From positions 1 to 64,000 of the forward strand of contig JBKEDB010000005.1 of NCBI GenBank assembly GCA_047975195.1: DNA of 64,000 nucleotides, given 5' to 3'. Below are positions 18,013 to 25,232 of the stretch, piece by piece. This DNA is from Cumulibacter sp047975195 (lineage in GTDB: Bacteria; Actinomycetota; Actinomycetes; Mycobacteriales; Antricoccaceae). The translations under genes were made by a program, and so were the position numbers. The notes under the pieces were generated by a model. The model worked only from the letters and a program-made list of their open reading frames with translations. It was not told the origin of the DNA and made no database searches. The stretch's first letter is position 1. Every line of letters begins with the position of its first letter.

Positions 18013-18636
18013 TTACTGGGTGACGGGCTTGAACTGCGGTCGCTTCGCCTCGTACTCGTCGATTTTGTCGGCATTGCGCAGCGTCAGGCCGATGTCGTCG
18101 AGCCCCTCCATCAGCCGCCACCGGCTGTAATCATCGATCTCGAAGTCGATCACCTTGGCCGCGGAATCGCTTTCATTGCTCAGATCGGAGCCTTCGACGG
18201 TGATCGTCCGAGCTTCGAGATTCACGGTCGCTCGGGTAGCTGGATCCTGCTCGGCGACGCTCATCAGCCACTCGACCTCAGCCTCGGACAACACGATGGT
18301 CAGCAGGCCGTCCTTGAGCGAGTTTCCGCGAAAGATGTCGGCAAACCGGGGGGAAATCACAACGCGAAATCCGCCATCCCGTAGTGCCCAAACCGCGTGC
18401 TCACGCGAGGATCCGGTGCCGAAGTCGGGTCCGGCGACGAGAATCGACGCGCCGGAGTACTCCGCGCGGTTGAGCACGAAGTCCTTTTCGTTTGCTCGCC
18501 AGGATGAAAACAGCCCATCCTCGAAGCCCGTCTTCGTCACGCGCTTGAGGTACACGGCGGGGATGATCTGGTCCGTGTCGACGTTGTTGCGCCGCAACGG
18601 AGCCATTGTTCCGGTGTGAGTAGAGAACTTCTGCAT
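18013..18636 (-). CDS. leuD: 3-isopropylmalate dehydratase small subunit
   Basis: LeuD is the swivel-domain subunit of isopropylmalate isomerase, which converts 2- to 3-isopropylmalate in leucine synthesis. Landmarks are LRRNNVDTDQIIPAVYLK near residues 15-32 and LVAGPDFGTGSSREHAVWAL, the substrate-binding loop. Length (207 residues) is normal. It begins with ATG nine bases after the leuC stop, so leuCD is one operon. LeuB, which uses the product, is encoded 12 kb away in the ilv operon. Confidence 0.97.
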   Translation of the reverse strand: MQKFSTHTGTMAPLRRNNVDTDQIIPAVYLKRVTKTGFEDGLFSSWRANEKDFVLNRAEYSGASILVAGPDFGTGSSREHAVWALRDGGFRVVISPRFADIFRGNSLKDGLLTIVLSEAEVEWLMSVAEQDPATRATVNLEARTITVEGSDLSNESDSAAKVIDFEIDDYSRWRLMEGLDDIGLTLRNADKIDEYEAKRPQFKPVTQ

Positions 18637-18645
18637 CGTCGATAC

Positions 18646-20049
18646 CTACTTATCCAGATCGCTCGGGGAGGAAAGGGTTCCGCGCACGGCGGTCGCCGCA
18701 GCAACGAGGGGCGAGACCAGGTGGGTGCGCCCACCCTTGCCCTGCCGACCCTCGAAGTTGCGATTCGAGGTGGATGCCGAACGTTCTCCCGGAGCCAATT
18801 GGTCCGGGTTCATTCCCAGGCACATTGAGCATCCCGCCGACCGCCATTCGGCACCGGCCGCCGAGAAGACAGCGTCTAGCCCTTCAGCTTCAGCCTGCTG
18901 CTTAACCTTCATCGATCCAGGGACGACCAGCATCCGCACGCTATCGGCGACCTTGCGCCCCTTGATGATGTCCGCGGCAGCGCGCAGATCCTCGATGCGG
19001 CCGTTGGTGCACGAACCGACGAAGACGGTATCGACCTTGACCTCGCGCAACGGAGTGTTCGGCTCCAGCCCCATGTAGGTCAACGCGCTTTCGGCCGCGC
19101 CGCGCTGTTCGACGTCCTCGATCTTCGCCGGATCCGGGACATTGCTGCCCAACGGAAGTCCCTGGCCGGGGTTGGTCCCCCAGGTCACGAATGGCGTCAA
19201 TGATGCAGTGTCGAGTACGACCTCGGTGTCGAAGGTAGCGTCGTCATCGGTACGCAACGACTTCCAATACTCGACCGCTGCGTCCCAGTCGGCGCCCTGC
19301 GGTGCGCGCTCGCGTCCATTGAGGAACTCAAACGTGGTGTCGTCCGGAGCAATCATGCCGGCGCGAGCACCGGCTTCAATGGACATATTGCAGACGGTCA
19401 TCCGCGCTTCCATGGACAGCGCCCGAATAGCTGATCCGCGGTACTCAATGACATGGCCTTGGCCGCCGCCGGTGCCGATCTGCGCGATTACCGCCAGGAT
19501 GATGTCCTTCGCCGTGACATCCGGCCCCAACTCGCCGTCGACCGTGACCGACATCGTCTTGAACGGACGCAACGGCAACGTCTGCGTAGCCATGACCTGC
19601 TCGACCTCGGAGGTACCGATACCGAACGCGAGCGCCCCGAAGGCGCCGTGCGTCGAGGTGTGGCTATCGCCGCAGACCACGGTCATTCCCGGCTGCGTCA
19701 GACCCAACTGCGGACCGATCACGTGCACGATGCCCTGGTTCTCATTACCCATCGGGAAGATCGGTACGCCGAACTCGGCGCAGTTCTTGCGGAGCGTCTC
19801 CACCTGCAGGCGCGAAACCGGGTCGGCGATCGGCTTGTCGACATCGGTCGTGGGGACGTTATGGTCTTCGGTCGCCAGCGTCAGGTCGGTACGCCGCACC
19901 GGGCGGCCGGCTGCGCGCAGCCCGTCGAACGCCTGGGGGCTCGTGACCTCATGCAGCAGGTGCAAATCGATGTACAACAGGTCGGGTTCGCCGTCGGCTT
20001 TGTGCACGACGTGCTGTTCCCAGATCTTTTCGGCGAGTGTCTGGCCCAT
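18646..20049 (-). CDS. leuC: 3-isopropylmalate dehydratase large subunit
   Basis: LeuC is the aconitase-like catalytic subunit that binds a [4Fe-4S] cluster. The ligand cysteines are visible in FVGSCTNGRIEDL and in GCSMCLGMNPDQL. Other landmarks are TLAEKIWEQHVV at the start, PTDVDKPIADPVS-like substrate segments, and VCGDSHTSTHGAFGALAFG. It is 467 residues, a normal length. The ATG start at 20049 faces an IclR-family gene across 125 bases that contain two inverted repeats. In relatives this regulator (LtbR/NdgR type) controls leuCD. Confidence 0.97.
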   Translation of the reverse strand: MGQTLAEKIWEQHVVHKADGEPDLLYIDLHLLHEVTSPQAFDGLRAAGRPVRRTDLTLATEDHNVPTTDVDKPIADPVSRLQVETLRKNCAEFGVPIFPMGNENQGIVHVIGPQLGLTQPGMTVVCGDSHTSTHGAFGALAFGIGTSEVEQVMATQTLPLRPFKTMSVTVDGELGPDVTAKDIILAVIAQIGTGGGQGHVIEYRGSAIRALSMEARMTVCNMSIEAGARAGMIAPDDTTFEFLNGRERAPQGADWDAAVEYWKSLRTDDDATFDTEVVLDTASLTPFVTWGTNPGQGLPLGSNVPDPAKIEDVEQRGAAESALTYMGLEPNTPLREVKVDTVFVGSCTNGRIEDLRAAADIIKGRKVADSVRMLVVPGSMKVKQQAEAEGLDAVFSAAGAEWRSAGCSMCLGMNPDQLAPGERSASTSNRNFEGRQGKGGRTHLVSPLVAAATAVRGTLSSPSDLDK

Positions 20050-20117
20050 CTCGCGTCACCATTCCTTCGATCTATTCTCACTATTTGGGAGCATGTCTCA
20101 ATACGTGAAATTGTAAT

Positions 20118-20159
20118 CCCACATCGGTGGGCCCGGTAATACCATCCCATCAAATGGGA
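20118..20159. promoter_or_regulatory. Operator-like palindromes between leuC and iclR
   Basis: Two inverted repeats lie in the divergent promoter region. CCCAC and GTGGG are separated by four bases at 20118-20131. TCCCAT and ATGGGA are separated by three bases at 20145-20159, ending 15 bases before the iclR start. The second is a good size for an IclR-family dimer. Binding is inferred from position only. Confidence 0.55.
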
Positions 20160-20174
20160 CCGTAGTATCGCCGC

Positions 20175-20879
20175 ATGGAACAAGCGGCGACCGGTATCGG
20201 AGTACTTGACAAGGCAGTGGCGATCATCGATTGCTGCGCCGAATCCCCACGCTCGCTCGCCGAGCTCGTAGAGCAACTAGGGCTCCCCCGAGCGACAGCA
20301 CACCGAATCGCCTCCGCCCTAGAAACACACCGAATTTTACGGCGCGACAATCAGAGCCGCTGGGTCGTCGGTCCCGCGGTCCTTGAATTGGCTGCGTTCG
20401 CCCGCGATCCGCTCGTCGATGCCGCTTCGGCGGTGCTGCGAAAGCTGCGCGACCTCACCGGAGAAAGCGCTCAGCTATTTGTTCGCGAAGACGATGTCCG
20501 GGTCTGCGTGGCCGCGTCCGAACGATCCAGCGGTCTGCGTGACACCGTCCCGATCGGCGCGCGCCTGTCGATGAAGGCAGGTTCTGCCGCCCATGTCCTG
20601 CTGGCATGGAGCGACGAGAAGGACATCATGCACATCCTCGCCGATTCAGCGTTCACCACGCGCACGGTGGCCGGCGTACGGCGCCGCGGCTGGTCAGCCA
20701 GCATCGCCGAACGCGAGCCGGGGGTCGCGTCGATCTCGGCACCGGTCCGCGATGTGCGCGGTGCGGTGGTAGCTGCGATATCGATATCGGGCCCCGCCGA
20801 ACGCATTGGCCGCTCCCCCGGCACGCGGCTGTCGCGGCCACTGCTAAACGCCGCAGCGGAACTCGAACGCAAGCTCTAG
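20175..20879 (+). CDS. IclR-family regulator of leucine genes (LtbR/NdgR-like)
   Basis: This 234-residue protein has an N-terminal winged helix (SLAELVEQLGLPRATAHRIA, about residues 30-50) and a C-terminal IclR effector domain with RLSMKAGSAAHVLLAW and PVRDVRGAVVAAISISGPAERI. Divergent location from leuCD matches LtbR of Corynebacterium and NdgR of Streptomyces, which control leucine and related amino-acid genes. ATG at 20175 is the natural start. Probable targets are leuCD and itself through the palindromes in the intergenic region, and perhaps ilvB, which has similar half-sites. Confidence 0.9.
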   Translation: MEQAATGIGVLDKAVAIIDCCAESPRSLAELVEQLGLPRATAHRIASALETHRILRRDNQSRWVVGPAVLELAAFARDPLVDAASAVLRKLRDLTGESAQLFVREDDVRVCVAASERSSGLRDTVPIGARLSMKAGSAAHVLLAWSDEKDIMHILADSAFTTRTVAGVRRRGWSASIAEREPGVASISAPVRDVRGAVVAAISISGPAERIGRSPGTRLSRPLLNAAAELERKL

Positions 20880-20897
20880 CCACCGCGAGTACCCAAA

Positions 20898-20935
20898 AAC
20901 GCAAAAGACCCACCGCGCGGTGGGTCTTTTGCGTT
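20898..20935. terminator. Bidirectional terminator between iclR and tRNA-Glu
   Basis: A perfect palindrome with 19-base arms (20898-20916 and 20917-20935), the centre GCGC forming the turn. Each arm holds an A4/T4 run, so it can end transcription of iclR on the plus strand and of the tRNA on the minus strand. Its last base coincides with the final A of the encoded CCA end. Confidence 0.9.
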
Positions 20936-20937
20936 GG

Positions 20938-21010
20938 TACCCCCGACCGGGTTCGAACCGGCGTTACCGCCTTGAGAGGGCGGCGTCCTGGACCACTAGA
21001 CGACGGGGGC
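20938..21010 (-). tRNA. tRNA-Glu (anticodon CTC)
   Basis: The minus strand folds into a complete 73-base cloverleaf. The acceptor stem is GCCCCCG with CGGGGGT, where G1-U72 is usual for actinobacterial tRNA-Glu. The anticodon loop is CTCTCAA with CTC at 34-36, the T arm contains GGTTCGAACC, and the discriminator base is A. A CCA end is encoded at 20935-20937. Confidence 0.95.
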
Positions 21011-21488
21011 GTGGTGCTGCAGATGCTGGACGATCTTGCGGGCCCTGCATTCTGACGCGAGAAGGAACTCTACCAGACGCACAGCGGAGTCGATCAGCAG
21101 CCCCACACTTCGCCTCAGGTGCCGTTCTCTCGCCGTCAATATCGAACTCCGGACAGAGCGCGAACCCCACGAGCGCGCTGATCCCGCAAGCCACATTGCG
21201 GCGGGGACCTTTCGGGCCCTCAACGAGATCCGGTCTCGACGCCGCATTGTGCCCCTGACCCGTAGGCAGGTACGCGCTGTCATCGACACTTATCAGCCTG
21301 CGCCGGCGCTCCAGAGCCGGCATCGAGGCGCTCGGTCCAGACCGTCGCCGGTGCATTCCACACTTCGATGTGATCAGCGCCCGAACCTCTTTCGATTTGG
21401 TCACGACTCTGCCCGCCCGATCCACATTCTTCTATTCTTGGGCCGCACGACCGGTTGTCCACCTGCACAGGGATCCCGCACTATCTCG
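21011..21488. other. Intergenic region, no gene recognised
   Basis: This 478-base stretch separates tRNA-Glu from the lipoprotein gene. An open frame crosses it in phase with the lipoprotein, but its translation is Arg/Ser/Pro-rich without family resemblance. A GC-rich segment near 21180-21250 with GGGACC/GGGCCC and GAGA/TCTC pairs looks like a decayed repeat. I see no promoter, RNA or coding signal I would defend. Confidence 0.5.
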
Positions 21489-22349
21489 ATGTTCGCCGCC
21501 GCGATTCTCGGCGCGGTGGCGCTCGTCGGCTGCTCCGCGACTTCATCGCCGGAGCCCGCAGATTCAGGGACCGAAGACGCGACCGCTACTGAAACCGAAG
21601 ACGCGGGCACTGCTGAAACGGTCGAAGCAGAGGTCCCGACGGGGCTCGAGGACGCCGACTTCGGAAACCTCACCTGGACATTCCGACCCGGCGGCAACGT
21701 GCCTGAGACCACGCAGGTCGAGCTCATCGACGGCACTGCCTCAGACGGACTGGTCAGTTACGAGCTCGGCGAGGTCGTGCTCTCCGACCTCACCGGCGAC
21801 GGTCGTATGGACGCGGCCGTACAGCTCACCGTTCTCGACGGGAACGCGCTCGACGATCAGTGGTACCTCTGGATCGCAACCGATGACGGGCCAGTGCAGT
21901 CCACGCTGCCAGTGGCACGAATGGCGCATTGCGGCACGGTTATCCACTCCGTCACCGCCGTCGACGGTGGCGTGCAGATTCACGAAACCCGCCGCAGCGT
22001 CACAGACCAGGCGGTGCCGTGCTCCGACCCGGGTAGCGACGAGCGCACCCGCACCGTCGCGGCGATCGAGGCGCGGAACACGGGTGAATGGTGGCCTGTG
22101 CAAACCGCGCCGTTCAACGCATTCGGCGGGCTTTGCCCGATGACCACGCACCCGGACACCTACGAGAATGACGCGACGCTCTATCCAGTGCCCGATCTCG
22201 ACGCGGGCGCACCGCTGGCGCCCACAGATGCACCCGAGGTGTTCGAGATCGAGGGCTGGCCCGTCTACGGCGAACCTTTCCCGGGCTGGGTGCTCGCCGG
22301 CGTCAAGCACGGCGGCGATCTAGGATGCGCCTGGGCCGAGCGCCCATAG
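21489..22349 (+). CDS. Putative lipoprotein of unknown function
   Basis: From the ATG at 21489 the protein begins MFAAAILGAVALVGCSATSS, a hydrophobic core and lipobox (LVGC, Cys15), so Lgt and the lipoprotein pathway would anchor it outside the membrane. There is no basic n-region from this start; a TTG at 21438 would add GRTTGCPPAQGSR in front and give one, so the start is unsure. An acidic Thr/Glu/Ala linker (about 20-50) is followed by a beta-rich domain with LSDLTGDGRMDAAVQL, like the Ca-binding loops of FG-GAP/VCBS proteins. Four further cysteines could make disulfides. It sits between two tRNA genes on the opposite strand. Confidence 0.7.
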   Translation: MFAAAILGAVALVGCSATSSPEPADSGTEDATATETEDAGTAETVEAEVPTGLEDADFGNLTWTFRPGGNVPETTQVELIDGTASDGLVSYELGEVVLSDLTGDGRMDAAVQLTVLDGNALDDQWYLWIATDDGPVQSTLPVARMAHCGTVIHSVTAVDGGVQIHETRRSVTDQAVPCSDPGSDERTRTVAAIEARNTGEWWPVQTAPFNAFGGLCPMTTHPDTYENDATLYPVPDLDAGAPLAPTDAPEVFEIEGWPVYGEPFPGWVLAGVKHGGDLGCAWAERP

Positions 22350-22588
22350 CCGCTCACCGGCCCACTGCGCGTTCGTCCATCAGCCGGCGATTCGCCAGAT
22401 CGACTTTTCCTGTTGAGGACGTTCCGGGAGGAGAACCCCGACGTCTCGCTCACACCGAGTCGAACGAACGCCGAGTCGAAAGAAAACACAGCCGATCGAA
22501 TACACAAAGAAGGCCAGCAGTCACCCGCAGATTGGGCCGTGCGGTCAATCAGACATTCCGCGCTACCAAGAGAACTACGGCCTAATGG
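22350..22588. other. Intergenic region, no gene recognised
   Basis: 239 bases between the lipoprotein gene and tRNA-Gln. An open frame here runs into the tRNA and has no family resemblance. No hairpin terminator is evident. Confidence 0.5.
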
Positions 22589-22660
22589 CTGGGGTACCAG
22601 GACTCGAACCTAGACTAACTGAACCAGAATCAGTCGTGCTGCCAATTACACCATACCCCA
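22589..22660 (-). tRNA. tRNA-Gln (anticodon CTG)
   Basis: The minus strand gives a 72-base cloverleaf. The acceptor stem is TGGGGTA with TACCCCA and the discriminator is G, both tRNA-Gln features. The anticodon stem ACTGA/TCAGT encloses TTCTGGT with CTG at 34-36, and the T loop is in GGTTCGAGTCC. CCA is encoded at 22586-22588. The GatCAB genes in this window imply that glutamine may be made on tRNA-Gln by the indirect route. Confidence 0.95.
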
Positions 22661-22778
22661 AGAGCACTCACCCGTTGCTGGTGCTGCAACCGCTCGAGCG
22701 CCAGCGATAAATATTACCGGAGCGCCGTTCGAGATCGCTAGCCGGGTGCCTGTGCTTCGCGCTACATCGAGCGCACAA

Positions 22779-23561
22779 CTACTCGTCCTCGACCACCGGA
22801 TTCGTCAGTTCCAAATCGCCAACGGTGACCGTGACTGAATTTCCGGCCACGATCGGGCCGACGCCTTCTGGCGTACCGGTGATGATGACGTCTCCCGGCA
22901 GCAGCGTCATCACATGGGACACATAGGAGATCAGCGTCGGTACGTCGAAGATCATCCGCGCGGTCGTTGAATCCTGTCGCGGTTGCGAATCCACCGTGCA
23001 CGCGATACGCACATCGTCGTACGCCATATCGGTGTCGATCCACGGCCCGATCGGGCAGAACGAATCGAACCCTTTCGCGCGACCCCACTGCCCGTCGGAC
23101 TTCTGTAGATCGCGCGCGGAGATGTCGTTGGCTGCGGTGATCCCAAAGATCGCGGCGTCCGCGTTCTCCCGGCTGACCTTCCGCGCCCCGCTCGCGCCGA
23201 TCACTACGGCCAGTTCTGCCTCGTGCTCGACGTGCTGGCTCGCCGCGGGCAGCCGGATCTGATCGCCTGGACCGATCACCGATGTCGACGGCTTGAGAAA
23301 CAGCATCGGCTGTTTGGGCACCTCGTTGCCCATTTCGGCGGCGTGCGCTGCATAGTTACGCCCGACACACACCACCTTGCTCGGCAGGATCGGCGACAAC
23401 ATCCGTACGTCATCCAACGACCAACGATGTCCGGTGCGCGCCAGTTCGCCGAACGGGTGTCCATCGATCGCCTCGACCGTCCACCCGGATTTATCACCGG
23501 TTCCGTCGATCACCCCGAACGTCATCTGACCCTGCGGGGTTACGAACCGAGCGATACGCAT
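22779..23561 (-). CDS. Fumarylacetoacetate hydrolase (FAH) family protein
   Basis: This 260-residue protein has the FAH fold's hallmarks: VCVGRNYAAHAAEMGNEVP near residues 70-90, KPSTSVIGPGDQI, the metal-binding glutamates in HVEHEAELAVVIG, and TGTPEGVGPI near the end. Members hydrolyse or decarboxylate beta-diketo acids or oxaloacetate; the substrate is unknown here. I choose ATG at 23561 because GGAGG lies six bases upstream and RIARFVTPQG matches the family start; the longer frame to 23738 is Arg/Ser-rich filler. In M. tuberculosis a similar gene lies close to gltX and the leu genes. Confidence 0.9.
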   Translation of the reverse strand: MRIARFVTPQGQMTFGVIDGTGDKSGWTVEAIDGHPFGELARTGHRWSLDDVRMLSPILPSKVVCVGRNYAAHAAEMGNEVPKQPMLFLKPSTSVIGPGDQIRLPAASQHVEHEAELAVVIGASGARKVSRENADAAIFGITAANDISARDLQKSDGQWGRAKGFDSFCPIGPWIDTDMAYDDVRIACTVDSQPRQDSTTARMIFDVPTLISYVSHVMTLLPGDVIITGTPEGVGPIVAGNSVTVTVGDLELTNPVVEDE

Positions 23562-23880
23562 GCGTCCTCCAGTAGATCGAGCTGCTGCCGGAAACGGTAC
23601 CCCGGCCTTACCGGCGATCGGGCCCGCACTCCTCATCATCAACCGATGGCGCCGCGTCGTCTCCCCTCCCTCGTTCGACGACCGATCACGCTGGTCCGCC
23701 GCTCGGGCCGATCGGCCAGGTTGGCCGATGGGTGCCATGGCGGGCTACTTCTTCGTCAGGGCGACGTACGCGACTCTCGCTCTGGAACAGCACTGCCAAT
23801 GCGGAGCGCGCAGCGCCTGCCTGCGAGGAGCGCTCGGCATAGGATTGGATAAGACCCTGTGCAGGCGAGGAGTAGCGGCG
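23562..23880. promoter_or_regulatory. Divergent promoter region between FAH gene and usp
   Basis: A 319-base non-coding stretch. It holds a 12-base perfect palindrome GGCCGATCGGCC at 23706-23717, followed by another GGCCGAT at 23723-23729, which could be an operator. No tRNA, hairpin terminator or credible small gene was seen. Confidence 0.35.
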
Positions 23881-24348
23881 ATGACTACCACCGATGACAC
23901 CGAACCCGTCGGCGGCGTGCTGGTCGGCGACGATGGTTCACCTCGAGCGAGCGAGGCATTGGACTACGCGGCGGCCGAAGCCGCCCGCCGCGGTTGCGCC
24001 CTACATGTAGTGCGCGCGTGGAACGTCAAGAACGCAGTGCGTCCGCACGACACCGCGCCCGGGCTCATCCCGTCGACCCACGAGTTCGGCGAGGCCGTGC
24101 GCGCCCATACCCTTCCCCGAGCCAAAGCGGCCGCCGAGCGACACGGAATCGCCGATGCCGTACACGTCCATGCGCTGCACGGTGCGGCGACCAAGACGCT
24201 GCTGGATCTCTCGCACCAGTGCGATGTGCTGGTCGTCGGCTCGCAAGGTCTCAGTGGGATGACCGGGCGATTGCTCGGGTCGGTGGCCAATACCGTGGTG
24301 CGCGAAGCAGGCTGCCCGGTGATCGTTGTTCGCGGCCGCCATTCGTGA
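23881..24348 (+). CDS. Universal stress protein (UspA family)
   Basis: A single-domain Usp of 155 residues. It starts near GGVLVGDDGSPRASEAL, the nucleotide-binding strand with conserved Asp, and ends with VVGSQGLSGMTGRLLGSVAN, which fits the ATP-binding pattern G-x2-G-x9-G-S, followed by CPVIVVRG. It is likely cytosolic and ATP-binding. The ATG at 23881 has GAGGAG about eight bases upstream; the open frame to 23560 is not coding. Its TGA overlaps the GTG of the next gene as GTGA, so the two proteins are made together. Confidence 0.9.
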   Translation: MTTTDDTEPVGGVLVGDDGSPRASEALDYAAAEAARRGCALHVVRAWNVKNAVRPHDTAPGLIPSTHEFGEAVRAHTLPRAKAAAERHGIADAVHVHALHGAATKTLLDLSHQCDVLVVGSQGLSGMTGRLLGSVANTVVREAGCPVIVVRGRHS

Positions 24349-25202
24349 CCGTCCCGCACGACTGGCGCAAACGCGAGCGCGAGCACCTAGATCGCGTTGA
24401 ACCACTCCTCGCCGGCCATGAACAACGGCGATCCGAGGGAGCGGCGCACCCCGTCGAAGACTTTCTGTTCACGTACTACACGTACCGTCCGAATCAGTTG
24501 CGCCGCTGGCATCCTGGGCTCGGCCACACCATCGCTGACCCGCATGCTCCGCACGGTGCCTCGCCGTACTACCGAGCGCTGCGCGACGGATCGTTGACGG
24601 TCGATACTTCGGTGATGTCACAACGCCGCGGAACGCTGATCGACGCCGTGACACGGATCCTGCGCGCGACGCTAGAACGCCCGCCGATGCTCGGCTGTTT
24701 CGGGATGCACGAATGGGCGATGGTGTACCGCATCGGCGCGCACGACGTCCGGCACAACTCATGGCCGCTTCGGCTGCAGCCTAGCAACATCGCCAATGTC
24801 GTTGAGGAGCGTGGGTTGCGCTGCACCCACTTCGATGCCTTCCGGTTCTTTACCGAACCCGCCGCCCCGCGCAACGAACATGCGCTTTCTCGTACGACTC
24901 AGGCGGAATTCGAGCAGCCCGGCTGCCTGCACGCAGGGATGGATTTGTACAAGTGGGCCTACAAACTCTCCCCCGCGGTGAGTTCTGAGTTGGTACTCGA
25001 TGCCTTCGAGCTCGCGCGCGATATTCGGTACGTCGACATGCAAGCGAGCCCGTACGATCTCGCTGATTTGGGAGTGCCACCCATCGCCGTCGATACCGCA
25101 TCGGGTCGCGCGCAGTACGTCTCCCTGCAACGCGAGTTCACCGATCGCGCGCAGCCGATCCGGCGGCGGCTGCTGGAGATCTGCCAGCAACTCGCCGCCT
25201 GA
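24345..25202 (+). CDS. Conserved actinobacterial protein, often labelled 3-methyladenine DNA glycosylase
   Basis: This 285-residue protein contains HPVEDFLFTYYTYRPNQLRR, then GCFGMHEWAMVYR and a His/Trp/Tyr-rich middle (LHAGMDLYKWAYKLSP). As I recall, proteins with this pattern are widespread in actinobacteria and often carry the name 3-methyladenine DNA glycosylase, but I see no helix-hairpin-helix or other glycosylase signature, so the name may be wrong. The start is GTG at 24345, overlapping the usp stop. The upstream frame extension runs inside usp and is rejected. Conserved His, Asp and Glu residues suggest a metal-dependent enzyme; that is conjecture. Confidence 0.6.
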   Translation: MTVPHDWRKREREHLDRVEPLLAGHEQRRSEGAAHPVEDFLFTYYTYRPNQLRRWHPGLGHTIADPHAPHGASPYYRALRDGSLTVDTSVMSQRRGTLIDAVTRILRATLERPPMLGCFGMHEWAMVYRIGAHDVRHNSWPLRLQPSNIANVVEERGLRCTHFDAFRFFTEPAAPRNEHALSRTTQAEFEQPGCLHAGMDLYKWAYKLSPAVSSELVLDAFELARDIRYVDMQASPYDLADLGVPPIAVDTASGRAQYVSLQREFTDRAQPIRRRLLEICQQLAA

Positions 25203-25232
25203 TCCGCTCATCTCGATGTCACCAAAGGCTCC

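Noticed and set aside
20111..20142. TTGTAA and TAATAC as an iclR promoter
   Set aside because: The 20-base spacing is too long for a normal promoter.
21180..21250. Intergenic repeat resembling a GC-rich REP element
   Set aside because: Only short imperfect pairs are visible and no second copy exists in the window.
21036..21488. Upstream extension of the lipoprotein frame to 437 codons
   Set aside because: The extra residues are Arg/Ser/Pro-rich filler, and a lipobox signal must be near the N-terminus.
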